NCBI GenBank assembly: GCA_900315075.1
Contig: OMXV01000012.1
Span: 1-64,000 of the forward strand
Length of the DNA: 64,000 bases
Source of the DNA: an uncultured Prevotellaceae bacterium
GTDB lineage: Bacteria > Bacteroidota > Bacteroidia > Bacteroidales > Bacteroidaceae
Direction: 5' to 3'
Below are positions 9,226 to 18,372 of the stretch, piece after piece; within the stretch, counting starts at the first letter, position 1; every line of letters starts with the position of its first letter. The notes beneath the pieces were generated by a model that saw only the letters and a program-made list of their open reading frames with translations, ran no database searches and had not been told where the DNA came from. A program made the translations under genes and the position numbers.

Positions 9226-9294
9226 GTAGACGAGTTGACAAGATACAAGTTGACCTGGTAATAGACCGGCAAAAACCTTGTTTCTTGTCAACTT
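9226..9294. repeat. Inverted-repeat region upstream of the PL11 gene
   Basis: It contains the right arm (9226-9242) of the 17-bp inverted repeat that brackets PL11. CAAGTTGAC just after it (about 9246-9254) pairs with GTCAACTTG at about 9286-9294. The region could form a hairpin in the PL11 leader or be remnants of a small repetitive element. No mobile element is recognised. Confidence 0.5.
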
Positions 9295-9332
9295 GAAAAA
9301 AAGTTTATTAGTAAATGCTATAGAGCCCCTTC

Positions 9333-9626
9333 TTACGTCCAGAATTCCTGTTCGCCGGTTTCTTGCATTTTGCCGCCGCATTTGGGGCAGGTGTGTTTGT
9401 CCCAGATGCTGATGTCGGAGCTACCGCAGTGTAGGCAGAGACGACCAACTTCGCTTCGGTAAGAAGGTGCAACATCGGCAATGATACCTCCCACGACGAT
9501 GTTTTGAATTGTATGACAGTCGTGGCAACTGATGGCTGTGATTTGTTGCCTGAACAGTCCGCGACCCTCATACACCTCCACCTCATAGCCACAGCTTTCA
9601 CATCTGTATTTTTTCTTCCAAGCCAT
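9333..9626 (-). CDS. Small zinc-ribbon protein
   Basis: A 97-residue soluble protein with three Cys pairs: CESC (residues 9-12), CHDC (about 34-37), then CLHC and CPKC near the C-terminus (in LCLHCGSSD and HTCPKCGGK). These suggest two zinc-binding knuckle sets. No signal peptide or catalytic domain is seen. It is the last gene of a three-gene unit whose first gene also has an N-terminal zinc ribbon, with only 16 bp to the preceding gene. Such small ribbons often bind nucleic acid or act as partner modules, but nothing here decides. The overlapping frame 9308-9640 has low-complexity composition and no domain, and is rejected. Confidence 0.78.
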   Translation of the reverse strand: MAWKKKYRCESCGYEVEVYEGRGLFRQQITAISCHDCHTIQNIVVGGIIADVAPSYRSEVGRLCLHCGSSDISIWDKHTCPKCGGKMQETGEQEFWT

Positions 9627-9642
9627 CTCTTATTTCTCACTT

Positions 9643-10305
9643 CTAATTCTCCAACTCAAATGTACCCAATTTCTTGAGGGGAGCTTTGGGCATCTTCTCC
9701 CATTTCTCCTTTTTCTTTACATTTTTGTCGAATTCGTTGAATGTGATTTTTTGATGACGATAGGTGAGATAATTATAACTGTCGATAGTCACTTCACCTG
9801 AGTTGCGCATAATGGAATTTTCATCTTTGCCAATCAGGTAGAAATCGTTGTTCTGGTAGCGGAATAGATAGGTGGTGTGGCCAGTGCCCCAACTTCCCAT
9901 TGTGGCGAAGGATTCGATATCGATAGTTAAAACACCACGGTCGGTGATGTCCAATGTATTATCGATGGAAATGTATTCATCGGGGCGAGCGAGAAGCACG
10001 TTGTCGTATGTCTTCCAGCAGGTGTAGGTGCCGTCAGAATGTCCCCAATAGATGCCCAAGATGGGTTGGTTCAGATTGTACTGATAACCGTCGCTCTCAC
10101 GGATGATGATATGCTCCTTGTCATCTGGAGTGGCAGCAATCACAAGGTCGGCAATGCCATCCTTGTTTAAGTCACCGACGGCATGGGAATGCTCCCATCC
10201 CGTCGGTACGATTTCCTCGACACTCTTACCCATCTTGCCCAAACTCTGCTGTGCTTGGGCAAGATGTGGTAAGACCATCATGAGAATTGTCAGTAAATAT
10301 TTCAT
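9643..10305 (-). CDS. Secreted protein with one FG-GAP/VCBS-like motif, function unknown
   Basis: A 220-residue protein with a signal peptide (MKYLLTILMMVLPHLAQAQ). A single repeat of the FG-GAP type is visible at about 40-60 (HAVGDLNKDGIADLVIA), with a calcium-binding DxNxDGxxD loop. The rest is rich in beta-strand-like aromatic segments (YLFRYQNNDFYLIGKDE) and ends in a basic stretch KKKEKWEKMPKAPLKKLG. Similar short proteins occur in Bacteroidetes as periplasmic proteins of unknown function. It lies in the middle of an operon between the two zinc-ribbon genes, 12 bp after the first and 16 bp before the last. The protein is predicted periplasmic while its neighbours have cytoplasmic ribbons, so a functional link is not obvious. 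Confidence 0.75.
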   Translation of the reverse strand: MKYLLTILMMVLPHLAQAQQSLGKMGKSVEEIVPTGWEHSHAVGDLNKDGIADLVIAATPDDKEHIIIRESDGYQYNLNQPILGIYWGHSDGTYTCWKTYDNVLLARPDEYISIDNTLDITDRGVLTIDIESFATMGSWGTGHTTYLFRYQNNDFYLIGKDENSIMRNSGEVTIDSYNYLTYRHQKITFNEFDKNVKKKEKWEKMPKAPLKKLGTFELEN

Positions 10306-10317
10306 GAATTCTTATGA

Positions 10318-11445
10318 TTATCTTTCGTAATGGAAACCACCACCACCACTACTTGATTTTCCAGAACTTGCTCCTGGCTTTTCAAAGTGGAAACCACTGC
10401 TTGAACTATTGGGAGGTGCTGTCTCCTCAGGTGTTGGCGTTTTGGGCGTCTTCGGAGTAGTTGGCTTAGTTGGAGTGGTCGGCTTAGTCGGAGTTGTTGG
10501 CTTAGTTGGAGTAGTTGGAGTAGTCGGTTTTGACGGTGAAGTTGGAGGAGTTGTTGCGGGTGGGGTAGGGGTAGATGGCGGAGTGGTCATTCCTTCATCA
10601 CCAGAGGTACTGCCGGAATCGCCCGAACCATCTGAGCCTTCTTCATCTTCTTCCCACTCATCGCCAATATCTCCTTTATACGTTTCTTCGTCTCCTTCAG
10701 TGAAGCCAGAGTCTTTTTCGTCTTCATTAAAGTTGAAAGAGTCATCTTTCTCAGCATCACCATCGTCTTTTGTAGTTTCAGAGGATGTCTGTTCCTTAGA
10801 ATCGTCACCTTTGTTGAAGAATAGGAAATATGCTCCTACACCAAGTCCTATCAACAATAGTGCGAGAAGGCCAATAAGCAAACCTTTCTTGCCAGAGCCT
10901 TTCTTTTCTTGAGGTAGAGGGGCGTTGCCTTGTGGATAGGGCGCGTTTTGTGGACCGTAACCCTGGCTTGGGGGATACGGGGCTTCCTGCTGGGAAAACG
11001 GCTCTCCTTGAGGCATTTGTCCTTCGTAGGATGTGGATTCTTGTGACATCTGATCAAATGGCACACCTTGAGAACCTGTCTCTTCGTATGATGTAGATTC
11101 TTGCATAGGCTGCCCAAATGGCTGTCCGCCTTCGTATGACGTGGATTCCTGTGGCGGTGGTCCAAATGGTTGACCTCCTTGTGGCGGTGGTCCAAATGGT
11201 TGACCTCCTTGTGGCGGTGGTCCAAATGGTTGACCTCCCTGTGGTGGTGGTCCAAATGGTTGACCTCCCCGTGGCGGTGGTCCATACGATTGTCCTTCTT
11301 GTATCGGTGGTCCAAATGGCTGTCCTCCCTGTGGCGGGATTTGCTGTGGTGGAACGTTGGCAATCATTTCGCCACAGTTCTCACAGTATTTGTTCCCCGT
11401 TGGGTTTACGGTACCGCATACAGGACATATAATTTTAAGTTCCAT
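10318..11445 (-). CDS. Zinc-ribbon, repeat-rich single-pass membrane protein
   Basis: A 375-residue protein with five parts. Residues 6-28 are a zinc ribbon (CPVCGTVNPTGNKYCENCG). About 35-160 is a run of ten-residue repeats of the GGQPFGPPPQ type that decays into ESTSYEG-type units. A Lys-rich stop (EKKGSGKKG) comes before a transmembrane helix (LLIGLLALLLIGLGVGAYFLFF, about 185-206). A highly acidic Ser/Glu/Asp region follows, then a Thr/Pro/Lys tract (TPTKP-type repeats) and a Gly/Ser tail. No enzyme domain is seen. The N-terminal ribbon should be cytoplasmic and the acidic/TP tail periplasmic. The same plan is found in the protein at 41647-42510. It heads a three-gene unit. The function is unknown; a surface-stalk or scaffolding role is only a guess. 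Confidence 0.8.
   Translation of the reverse strand: MELKIICPVCGTVNPTGNKYCENCGEMIANVPPQQIPPQGGQPFGPPIQEGQSYGPPPRGGQPFGPPPQGGQPFGPPPQGGQPFGPPPQGGQPFGPPPQESTSYEGGQPFGQPMQESTSYEETGSQGVPFDQMSQESTSYEGQMPQGEPFSQQEAPYPPSQGYGPQNAPYPQGNAPLPQEKKGSGKKGLLIGLLALLLIGLGVGAYFLFFNKGDDSKEQTSSETTKDDGDAEKDDSFNFNEDEKDSGFTEGDEETYKGDIGDEWEEDEEGSDGSGDSGSTSGDEGMTTPPSTPTPPATTPPTSPSKPTTPTTPTKPTTPTKPTTPTKPTTPKTPKTPTPEETAPPNSSSSGFHFEKPGASSGKSSSGGGGFHYER
10437..10530. repeat. Tandem repeat encoding the Thr/Pro/Lys tract
   Basis: Imperfect units of about 12-24 bp (GTTGGCTTAGTTGGAGTGGT type on the plus strand) encode the TPTKPTTP tract of the minus-strand membrane protein. The copy number is likely variable. Confidence 0.7.
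11150..11290. repeat. 30-bp coding tandem repeat (about 4.5 copies)
   Basis: Near-identical 30-bp units (beginning tggcggtggtccaaatggtt on the plus strand) encode the ten-residue GGQPFGPPPQ repeats in the minus-strand protein. Units differ by one or two bases, which points to recent expansion by slippage or recombination. The unit length is a multiple of three, so changes in copy number keep the frame. Confidence 0.85.
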
Positions 11446-11558
11446 AAGTTTATGATTATTTTAGTTTATGTTTTTGTCGTGGAGTAATTGGGGATGGTCT
11501 GGGATAGTATTTGTTCACACACCTACACTCCCAGACACCTACACTCCCGGATTCCTAT

Positions 11559-13205
11559 TTATTTGCTGCATTTCCACGGCTTCAATTGTTTGAAGAAGTC
11601 GTTACCCTTGTCATCGACGAGGATAAATGCAGGGAAGTCTTCCACGACAATCTTCCAGATGGCTTCCATTCCCAGTTCGGGATATTCCACACATTCGATT
11701 GACTTGATGCTTGACTGTGAAAGAACTGCAGCCACACCACCGATGGTGCCAAGATAGAAACCACCATGTTTTTTACAGGCATCAGTGACATCTTGTGTAC
11801 GGTTGCCTTTAGCTATCATGACGAGTGATGCACCGTGGTCTTGGAACTCATCAACGTATGGATCCATGCGGTTGGCTGTAGTGGGTCCCATCGAACCGCA
11901 AGGATAGCCCTCCGGGGTCTTTGCCGGACCGGCATAGAGGATGGGATGGTCTTTGAAGTAAGCGGGCATCTCTTCGCCGGCATCCAGACGTGCTTTCAGC
12001 TTAGCGTGAGCGATGTCGCGGGCTACAATGATGGTACCTTTCAGGTTCACACGTGTACTGACAGGATATTTAGTCAGTTCGGCACGAACGGCATCAATAC
12101 CTTTATCGAGGTCGATGACAATACCTTGGCCACCCTCGCCAGGACGACGATACTCTTCGGGAATCAGTTCGGTGGGGTTATCGTCCATCTGTTCAAGCCA
12201 TACACCGTCGGCATTAATCTTGGCTTTGATGTTGCGGTCGGCAGAACAGGAGACACCCATGCCAATAGGACAGGAAGCACCATGGCGAGGCAGGCGCACC
12301 ACGCGGATATCGTGGGCGAGGGCCTTGCCACCAAACTGTGCGCCAAGACCAATCTTATGGGCTTCGACCAACAGTTTCTGCTCCAAGTCGATGTCGCGGA
12401 AGGCACGACCTGTCTCATCGCCCGTTGTGGGCAGGTTATCGTAGTACTTAATACTGGCGAGTTTCACTGTCAGTAGGTTCTTCTCTGCCGATGTGCCACC
12501 AATGACGAATGCAATGTGATAGGGTGGGCAGGCAGCTGTACCTAATGACTTCATCTTCTCAACCAGGAATGGAAGCAATGTTCCCTCGTTCTGGATAGTG
12601 GCCTTGGTCATTGGGTAGAAGTAGGTCTTATTGGCCGAACCACCACCTTTTGCTACCATCACAAAGTGGTATTCAGCACCCTCGGTGGCCTCAATGTCTA
12701 TCTGGGCGGGGAGGTTGCAGCGAGTGTTCACCTCGTCATACATGTTCAGTGGGGCATTCTGCGAATAGCGCAAGTTGTCTTCGGTAAAGGTGTTATAGAC
12801 ACCTAAACTCAAGGCTTCCTCATCGCAGAATCCTGTCCAAACTTGCTGACCTTTTTCGCCATGGATGATGGCTGTGCCAGTGTCTTGACAGAATGGAAGG
12901 ATGCCTTTGCAGGAGGTTTCGGCATTGCGGAGGAACTGGAGGGCGACGTATTTGTCGTTTTCGCTTGCCTCGGGGTCGTGGAGGATGGCGGCAACTTGCT
13001 CGTTGTGCTCACGGCGAAGCATGAATTCCACATCATGGAATGCTTGTTGTGCAAGCAGCGTCAATGCCTCACGACTTACTTTCAGGATGGGTTTGCCTTC
13101 AAATTCTCCCATACTGACACCCTCTTTTGTCAGAAGGCGATACTTGGTCTCGTCCTTGCCCAGTTGGAACATAGGAGCGTACTTAAACTCTGGTGTTTTT
13201 GCCAT
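11559..13205 (-). CDS. fum: Fumarate hydratase, class I (iron-sulfur)
   Basis: A 548-residue two-domain class I fumarase, interconverting fumarate and malate. The N-terminal alpha domain carries [14 protein letters not shown] and the [10 protein letters not shown] stretch. The three expected cluster cysteines are visible in [17 protein letters not shown] and [15 protein letters not shown]. The C-terminal beta domain has the [15 protein letters not shown] signature and a [11 protein letters not shown] segment near the end. Full length and motifs are intact. In Prevotella this enzyme serves the reductive branch to succinate and propionate. The gene appears monocistronic; an 11-bp repeat cluster reading toward it lies about 50 bp upstream of the start. 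Confidence 0.95.
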   Translation of the reverse strand: MAKTPEFKYAPMFQLGKDETKYRLLTKEGVSMGEFEGKPILKVSREALTLLAQQAFHDVEFMLRREHNEQVAAILHDPEASENDKYVALQFLRNAETSCKGILPFCQDTGTAIIHGEKGQQVWTGFCDEEALSLGVYNTFTEDNLRYSQNAPLNMYDEVNTRCNLPAQIDIEATEGAEYHFVMVAKGGGSANKTYFYPMTKATIQNEGTLLPFLVEKMKSLGTAACPPYHIAFVIGGTSAEKNLLTVKLASIKYYDNLPTTGDETGRAFRDIDLEQKLLVEAHKIGLGAQFGGKALAHDIRVVRLPRHGASCPIGMGVSCSADRNIKAKINADGVWLEQMDDNPTELIPEEYRRPGEGGQGIVIDLDKGIDAVRAELTKYPVSTRVNLKGTIIVARDIAHAKLKARLDAGEEMPAYFKDHPILYAGPAKTPEGYPCGSMGPTTANRMDPYVDEFQDHGASLVMIAKGNRTQDVTDACKKHGGFYLGTIGGVAAVLSQSSIKSIECVEYPELGMEAIWKIVVEDFPAFILVDDKGNDFFKQLKPWKCSK

Positions 13206-13256
13206 AATATTATTTTTATTTAATGTAAAATTGAAAATTTAAAATTAAAAATAAAA

Positions 13257-13294
13257 GAGTAATTAAAGGGTAGTTAAAGAGTAGTTAAAGGGAC
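13257..13294 (-). repeat. 11-bp repeat cluster (TTTAACTAC type), locus B
   Basis: On the minus strand this is GTCCC followed by three 11-bp units (ctttaactact type). It lies between the M16 peptidase and fumarase genes and reads toward fumarase, about 50 bp before its start. Confidence 0.75.
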
Positions 13295-13371
13295 AAATGA
13301 TTTTCGGGTGTATGCCTCCACTGTGTCAGCGAAGTTATTGTCTAAACTCCCAAATTCCTAAACTCCCAAAC

Positions 13372-16284
13372 TTAATATCCAAATATATCTTTCGTGGTCA
13401 GTCGATGGATGGGGCCGATTTTCTCTAAGGCCTTCATGTCAAGCTCATTTTCATCGCCGAGGATGATGTATTTATAAGTCTTGTTTGCCATGTTCTTCTT
13501 CTCGAAGTTTACCACATCCTGTAGTGTCACAGAGGGGAGCGCATTATAGACACGCTCGTTGAGGTCGAAGTCGAAACCACGCTTCTTGGCCCAGTAATAG
13601 GTGCTGAGCACGCTGAATTTTGTCGTACGAGCCGTCTGGAGACTCTTGATGGCACTCTGCTTGGCAATATCAAAGGCAGCCTCACTTTGGGGAATGGTGT
13701 CAAGAATGCTGTTGAATGTGTTGATACAGTCAATCATCTTGTCATTCTGTGATACAATATATGTCAGATAGGTTTCTGGGTGGTTTAGACGGAATGGTGC
13801 GCTATAACTGGCTGATGCGCTATAGGCAAGTCCGCGGCTTTCACGCAGTTCCTGGAAGACAATGGTGTTCATGCCGCCACCAAAATACTCGTTGAGCATT
13901 GTGCGGATGGGAGCTTCCTCTAAATTCCAGGGCTTGCCTTCATTATGGTATTGTATCATATAGATGTTCTTGGCCTCGTAGGGGGCAATATACACCTCGT
14001 TAATGGGAGTCAGCTGCTCGGTATATTCCTTGCCAGTGGGGGCGGGCTGCAGTTTCTTGGGTGCCTTGTGGTATTTGGTAAGGACCTTGTCAAGTTCCTT
14101 CTCACTCATCGGACCATAATAGAGCACGGTGTGTTCGTGATTTTTCAAGTCGGCTATCAGGTCGAGGAATTTCTGCGGGTCGGCGGCACGGAGTTGTGCC
14201 TCGCTCAACTGGTTCAACGTGGGATTATAGGTGCCATATTGCACATAATTCCTTAAGGCACTGAAATTTGAGCTCTGATTCTTCTTGTTATCCTCTCTGG
14301 TTTTCATGATAAGATCTACCAGTTGTTGGTATGACTCAGGGTCGGCCTTTGCATTCTGAATGAAGTCTTCGAGCAGTGCCAGTGCTGGAGCCATCGTCTC
14401 GCTCAGACCAGTGAGTGAGATGACGGTATAGAAATCGTAGATGCTGATAGAGTAGTTACAAGCAAGTTTATAAAACTGCTGCTTGATTTCGCTGACGCTT
14501 TTTTTGCTGGTGCCAATATAGTCCATGTATGCAGGACCATAGTTGAGGTTGGCATCGCTCTCTTCGCCGTAGTCGAAGATGAAAGCGAGTGTGAACAGAC
14601 CGTCTTCGTCATTGTGCTTGTAAAGCAGTGGCAACCCTTTCTTTGTCGTACTGACGGTGAGGTCTTTCTCAAAGTCGAGGAAACGTGGTGAGATGGGGCG
14701 CACATAGGAATTCTTGATTTCGTTGAGGAACTCACTGCTCATATCGCGATTGGTCGGAATGGCAGTAATCTCGGGCTTTTCTATTTTTACCTGTGTGCTG
14801 TCGGTGCCTACACGTTTATAGACACATACAAAATTATCACGCAAATGCTTGTTGGCAAAGTCCATCACGTCTTGTTTGCTGATATGTGAGAGACGGTCCA
14901 CCTGCTGCACCACGTCCTTCCATTCCAGTCTGTTGATAAAGGCATCAACCATCATGCTGGCCCTTGTTCTGTTGTTTTGCACACCTTTAAAGTAGTTGAG
15001 CTTGGCATTGTTGACGACAGAGGGAATCAAATCGTCGTCAAATTCACCACGGCGCAGTTTGCCCAACTCATCGAGCAAAATACTGCGCACCTCTTCCAGT
15101 GTCTGGTTGTCTTTAGGATAGCCATAGATGATAAACGGTGTATATTCTGCCATGTCATCGGTAAATGCACCAGCACTGGTGAGTTTCAGCTGCTGCTCTA
15201 AGTCTATTTCAAAGAGACCACATTTGCCATTGGCAAGAATCGAACTAATCATGCTCAGTGTGTCGTTCTGATGACTTTGTGGACCATCGAAACGCCAACC
15301 CATAAATAGGTATTCAGCTTCTTTGCCAACAATGGCGGTGTCAATCGGAGCAGTGATGGGACGTTGAGGTTCATACTGTGGGAACGACAGGTTGTCGCTG
15401 CGCTTCCAAGAACTGAAGTATTTGTCGATGATACGGATTACCTCATCGGGGTCGAAGTCGCCAGCCATGCAGATGGCCACATTGTTGGGCACATAGTAGC
15501 GCTTGAAATAGTTCTTGATGTTGGTGATCGAAGGATTTTTCAGATGCTCCTGCGTGCCAATTGTGGTTTGTGTGCCGTAGGGGTGGGTGGGGAACATCTT
15601 GGCATAGAGGGCCTCCCACATTTTGCGGTTGTCCTGAGCCATACCGATGTTCTTTTCCTCATACACGGCTTCAAGCTCAGTGTGGAAACCGCGGATGACC
15701 ATGTTCTGAAAGCGGTCGGCCTGCACACGTGCCCAGTTTTCTATCTCGTTCGAGGGGATGTTCTCCACATAGCAGGTGACGTCGTTGCTCGTGTAAGCAT
15801 TGGTTCCTTCGCTGCCGATGGCCGACATCAGTTTGTCGTACTCGTTGGGGATGAAGTATTTGGCGGCCAACTGCGACACACTGTCTATCTCATGATATGC
15901 CTGTCGGCGGGCCACAGGGTCTGTAAGTGTACGATACACTTCGTAGCGAGCCTCAATGTCTGCCAAATAGGGGGCTTCGGCCACAGGGTCGCTCACACCA
16001 AACTGCTTCGTACCTTTAAACATGAGGTGCTCTAAATAGTGAGCTAAACCAGTGGTCTCGGCTGGGTCGTTGCGCGAACCTGTCCGCACGGCGATATTTG
16101 CCTGGATGCGAGGCCTTTCTTTGTTCACCGAAAGATAAACTTTCAATCCGTTGTCCAAAGTGTAGATACGTGTTTGGGTGATGTCGCCTTCCAGCAATTC
16201 ATACTTGTATTTCTGTGCGTGGCCTGTAACAAATAGTCCACACACGATGGCAACCATCAATAAACGTAATTTCATAATTGTCAT
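13372..16284 (-). CDS. M16 family zinc metallopeptidase (insulinase/pitrilysin-like)
   Basis: A 970-residue secreted peptidase. The signal peptide is MKLRLLMVAIVCGLFVTGHA; translation may begin at the ATG of 16284 or, equally well, at 16275 in MTIMKL. The inverted zinc motif HxxEH is seen in HYLEHLMFKGTK (about residues 83-94), with the downstream Glu in the ELEAVYEEKN stretch. The rest is a tandem of M16 domains, the first active and the C-terminal ones inactive (for example FGGGMNTIVFQELRESRGLAYS). Periplasmic M16 enzymes of this size in Bacteroidetes degrade peptides, and some process secreted proteins. The substrate is not known. A 14-bp tandem repeat lies just upstream of the start. Confidence 0.92.
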   Translation of the reverse strand: MTIMKLRLLMVAIVCGLFVTGHAQKYKYELLEGDITQTRIYTLDNGLKVYLSVNKERPRIQANIAVRTGSRNDPAETTGLAHYLEHLMFKGTKQFGVSDPVAEAPYLADIEARYEVYRTLTDPVARRQAYHEIDSVSQLAAKYFIPNEYDKLMSAIGSEGTNAYTSNDVTCYVENIPSNEIENWARVQADRFQNMVIRGFHTELEAVYEEKNIGMAQDNRKMWEALYAKMFPTHPYGTQTTIGTQEHLKNPSITNIKNYFKRYYVPNNVAICMAGDFDPDEVIRIIDKYFSSWKRSDNLSFPQYEPQRPITAPIDTAIVGKEAEYLFMGWRFDGPQSHQNDTLSMISSILANGKCGLFEIDLEQQLKLTSAGAFTDDMAEYTPFIIYGYPKDNQTLEEVRSILLDELGKLRRGEFDDDLIPSVVNNAKLNYFKGVQNNRTRASMMVDAFINRLEWKDVVQQVDRLSHISKQDVMDFANKHLRDNFVCVYKRVGTDSTQVKIEKPEITAIPTNRDMSSEFLNEIKNSYVRPISPRFLDFEKDLTVSTTKKGLPLLYKHNDEDGLFTLAFIFDYGEESDANLNYGPAYMDYIGTSKKSVSEIKQQFYKLACNYSISIYDFYTVISLTGLSETMAPALALLEDFIQNAKADPESYQQLVDLIMKTREDNKKNQSSNFSALRNYVQYGTYNPTLNQLSEAQLRAADPQKFLDLIADLKNHEHTVLYYGPMSEKELDKVLTKYHKAPKKLQPAPTGKEYTEQLTPINEVYIAPYEAKNIYMIQYHNEGKPWNLEEAPIRTMLNEYFGGGMNTIVFQELRESRGLAYSASASYSAPFRLNHPETYLTYIVSQNDKMIDCINTFNSILDTIPQSEAAFDIAKQSAIKSLQTARTTKFSVLSTYYWAKKRGFDFDLNERVYNALPSVTLQDVVNFEKKNMANKTYKYIILGDENELDMKALEKIGPIHRLTTKDIFGY

Positions 16285-16290
16285 TTTTTA

Positions 16291-16388
16291 GAGGTGAGAG
16301 GTAAGAGGTGAGAGGTAAGAGGTGAGAGTTAAGAGGTGAGAGTTAAGAGGTGAGAGGTAAGAGGTGAGAGGTAAGAGGTGAGAGGTGA
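16291..16388. repeat. 14-bp tandem repeat, seven units
   Basis: Seven consecutive copies of GAGGTGAGAGGTAA with single-base variants (GTTAA in units 3-4, GTGA in the last). They begin 6 bp upstream of the M16 start codon. A change in copy number would alter the promoter spacing of this peptidase gene. Confidence 0.9.
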
Positions 16389-16410
16389 GAGATGTGATTT
16401 GAAGGCAGCG

Positions 16411-16475
16411 CAATTTTCAATTTTCAATTTTCAATCTTCAATTTTCAACCTTCAATTTTCAATCTTCAATCTTCA
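16411..16475. repeat. Low-complexity TTTTCAA tandem repeat
   Basis: About seven imperfect copies of a 7-9 bp unit (attttcaa / atcttcaa) between the M16 and DUF4954 genes, running up to the DUF4954 stop codon. The same motif occurs in other intergenic regions of the window. Confidence 0.7.
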
Positions 16476-18332
16476 AAACTCTCCTTCTTTTTTCTCGTTC
16501 TCAAATTCTACTTCCTTGTCGAGTTGGCTGAGGAAATTTTCAAGCACCTCGATATCCACATCGCCCAGGGTGTATTCTTTTTCGGCGTCCTTGCGGATTT
16601 CAGAAATCCACTCGCGGCGAGCAGCGATATAGTCATGATGGATGCGCTCAACATCTTCTTCCGTGAGTGTCTCTAAACCATAATAGTCGAGCATGAGCTG
16701 GTAGGCCCATGTCCAGCGATAGTCCTTATAGTTGCTATGAATTTCTGTGAAACGGTCGAGTACCTCGTAGATATCCACAATGGTGCCATTCTTGATGTCG
16801 TCGATGAGACGTAATTCTTCGCTCTCGGGGAGCAGCAAACCTGAAAGATCATTCCATTTTCCTTTGCCTATGGGATTCTTGGGGATTTCCAAGGCATGGC
16901 GTTTCAGAACAGCACCCATGAAGATGCGAATGGCCATGTCGTAGAGTTTAATACCTAAGCGCAGGTGGCTGGCTTTGATTACATATTCGTGATAATTATA
17001 GTTGGAGACTTTTTCTCCAGAGGCTTTTCGTAGTTGTTCGAGAATTTTCTTACCTTCTAAAATTTCACCCACAGAGAATGGGCTCAGCCAGTCGAAGTTG
17101 ACGATGCTTTTCTGTCCGTTGCGGGGGCGCATATCGCGCTTGGGCCATTTGCGGATGTCACGATACAGACCCACGGTGGTTAAGTTGCGACCGGGATTGA
17201 GATACATTGTATCGCTGTAAGCAATGAGGTAGGAGAAAGGCAGGTTGCGGGTGTCGGGGTGATACATCAGTTTGCCGAAACATACCGAGAATGTACCGAT
17301 ATGGGCAGGCATGAGGATGTAGGCGCCACTGGCTGTCTTTACACCGCGCTCTAAGGTTCCGTAATGCATGGGACCCATCTTATAGGCATGGTTGCTGAAA
17401 TTGGTGGCAGAGCCGGCATTATAGAATGAGAACATACCACCGATAAGCAACGAACTCTTATGGTGACTGGCGGAGAACGGACCGCAGAAAGCTGCACAGG
17501 CCTCGCCGTTGCTCATAAAGCTGTTGGCGAAGAAGATGCTGCTCTCGGCAGCAAAGCCGTTGGTAATCTGGCAGGCTTCACCCACAAAACAGTTTTCTAA
17601 TTTTACACTGTTGAGAATCGAACTGCCATCGTAAATAATCGAGTTCTCGCATATCACTCCTGAACCGATATAGACGCTGGCTTCGGGGATGCTCTTGATG
17701 GAGCAGTCGCTCAGACGGCAGGCACCTATAATCTCACAACAGTCGTTGATATGTGTGTTGGTAATCTCCGATGTATTGATTATTCTCACATTGTCGCCGA
17801 TAGTGCCACGGTCGGGCACATTTGCCTCTGTTTCCTTGCGGATTAACTCCTTTAAGGTTGCCATCAACTGTTTGTCGCGATGGTGGGTCACCATCAAGGC
17901 AGCCAACTGACTGGTAAGACCGTCGAAGAGGATGACGTTGCCGTCACCAACTTCATTGAGCACGGAAATCATATTTCCTTCACCGAATGTGGCTCCCTCT
18001 GTGGTCTCTATGGTATTGACATTGCTGATGTAGCAACCGTCACCTATTGAATAGTTGTTGATGAAATTTCCGATGTTCTCTATCAGACAGTCGTTACCCA
18101 TGCTCACGTTGCGTAACGTGGTGCTTTTAATGCCTGAGTGTTTAAAGAAACCCTTGCTCACTTCTATCTCTTTCTCAAACTTACCGATACGGATGTCACC
18201 ATAGAAAGAGGTGTTGCGAATATAACTGGCGTCGAAGTCAGGGTCAACTGTGATTCTGTCCCAATCTTCTGCTTTGCAGCCTCTGCTCTCCAGCAGGCTG
18301 ATTTCTTCGTTCGTTAATTGTCTGTATTCCAT
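16473..18332 (-). CDS. DUF4954 family protein with left-handed beta-helix repeats
   Basis: A 619-residue cytoplasmic protein (no signal peptide). The N-terminal two thirds is a series of hexapeptide-like repeats (SMGNDCLIENIGNFINNYSIGDGCYISN, GVICENSIIYDGSSILNSVKLENCFVGEACQI), indicating a left-handed beta-helix as in sugar-nucleotide and acyl transferases. The C-terminal part is alpha-helical and charged (KEYTLGDVDIEVLENFLSQLDKEVEFENEKKEG). The pattern and length match DUF4954, a Bacteroidetes family without a known activity. It is 40 bp downstream of hflX on the same strand, so the two may be co-transcribed. A transferase or scaffold role is conceivable from the fold but not shown. Confidence 0.85.
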   Translation of the reverse strand: MEYRQLTNEEISLLESRGCKAEDWDRITVDPDFDASYIRNTSFYGDIRIGKFEKEIEVSKGFFKHSGIKSTTLRNVSMGNDCLIENIGNFINNYSIGDGCYISNVNTIETTEGATFGEGNMISVLNEVGDGNVILFDGLTSQLAALMVTHHRDKQLMATLKELIRKETEANVPDRGTIGDNVRIINTSEITNTHINDCCEIIGACRLSDCSIKSIPEASVYIGSGVICENSIIYDGSSILNSVKLENCFVGEACQITNGFAAESSIFFANSFMSNGEACAAFCGPFSASHHKSSLLIGGMFSFYNAGSATNFSNHAYKMGPMHYGTLERGVKTASGAYILMPAHIGTFSVCFGKLMYHPDTRNLPFSYLIAYSDTMYLNPGRNLTTVGLYRDIRKWPKRDMRPRNGQKSIVNFDWLSPFSVGEILEGKKILEQLRKASGEKVSNYNYHEYVIKASHLRLGIKLYDMAIRIFMGAVLKRHALEIPKNPIGKGKWNDLSGLLLPESEELRLIDDIKNGTIVDIYEVLDRFTEIHSNYKDYRWTWAYQLMLDYYGLETLTEEDVERIHHDYIAARREWISEIRKDAEKEYTLGDVDIEVLENFLSQLDKEVEFENEKKEGEF

Positions 18333-18372
18333 ATATTATTTTATAATTGATTATTTTTTGGCGTTTCAATCT

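Noticed and set aside
9308..9640. Minus-strand frame of 110 residues overlapping the small zinc ribbon
   Set aside because: No domain and odd composition; the 97-residue frame has ordered Cys pairs and normal operon spacing.
10409..10912. Plus-strand frame of 167 residues rich in Val and Gly
   Set aside because: It is the antisense of the Thr/Pro/Lys tandem repeat; its composition is an artefact of the repeat.
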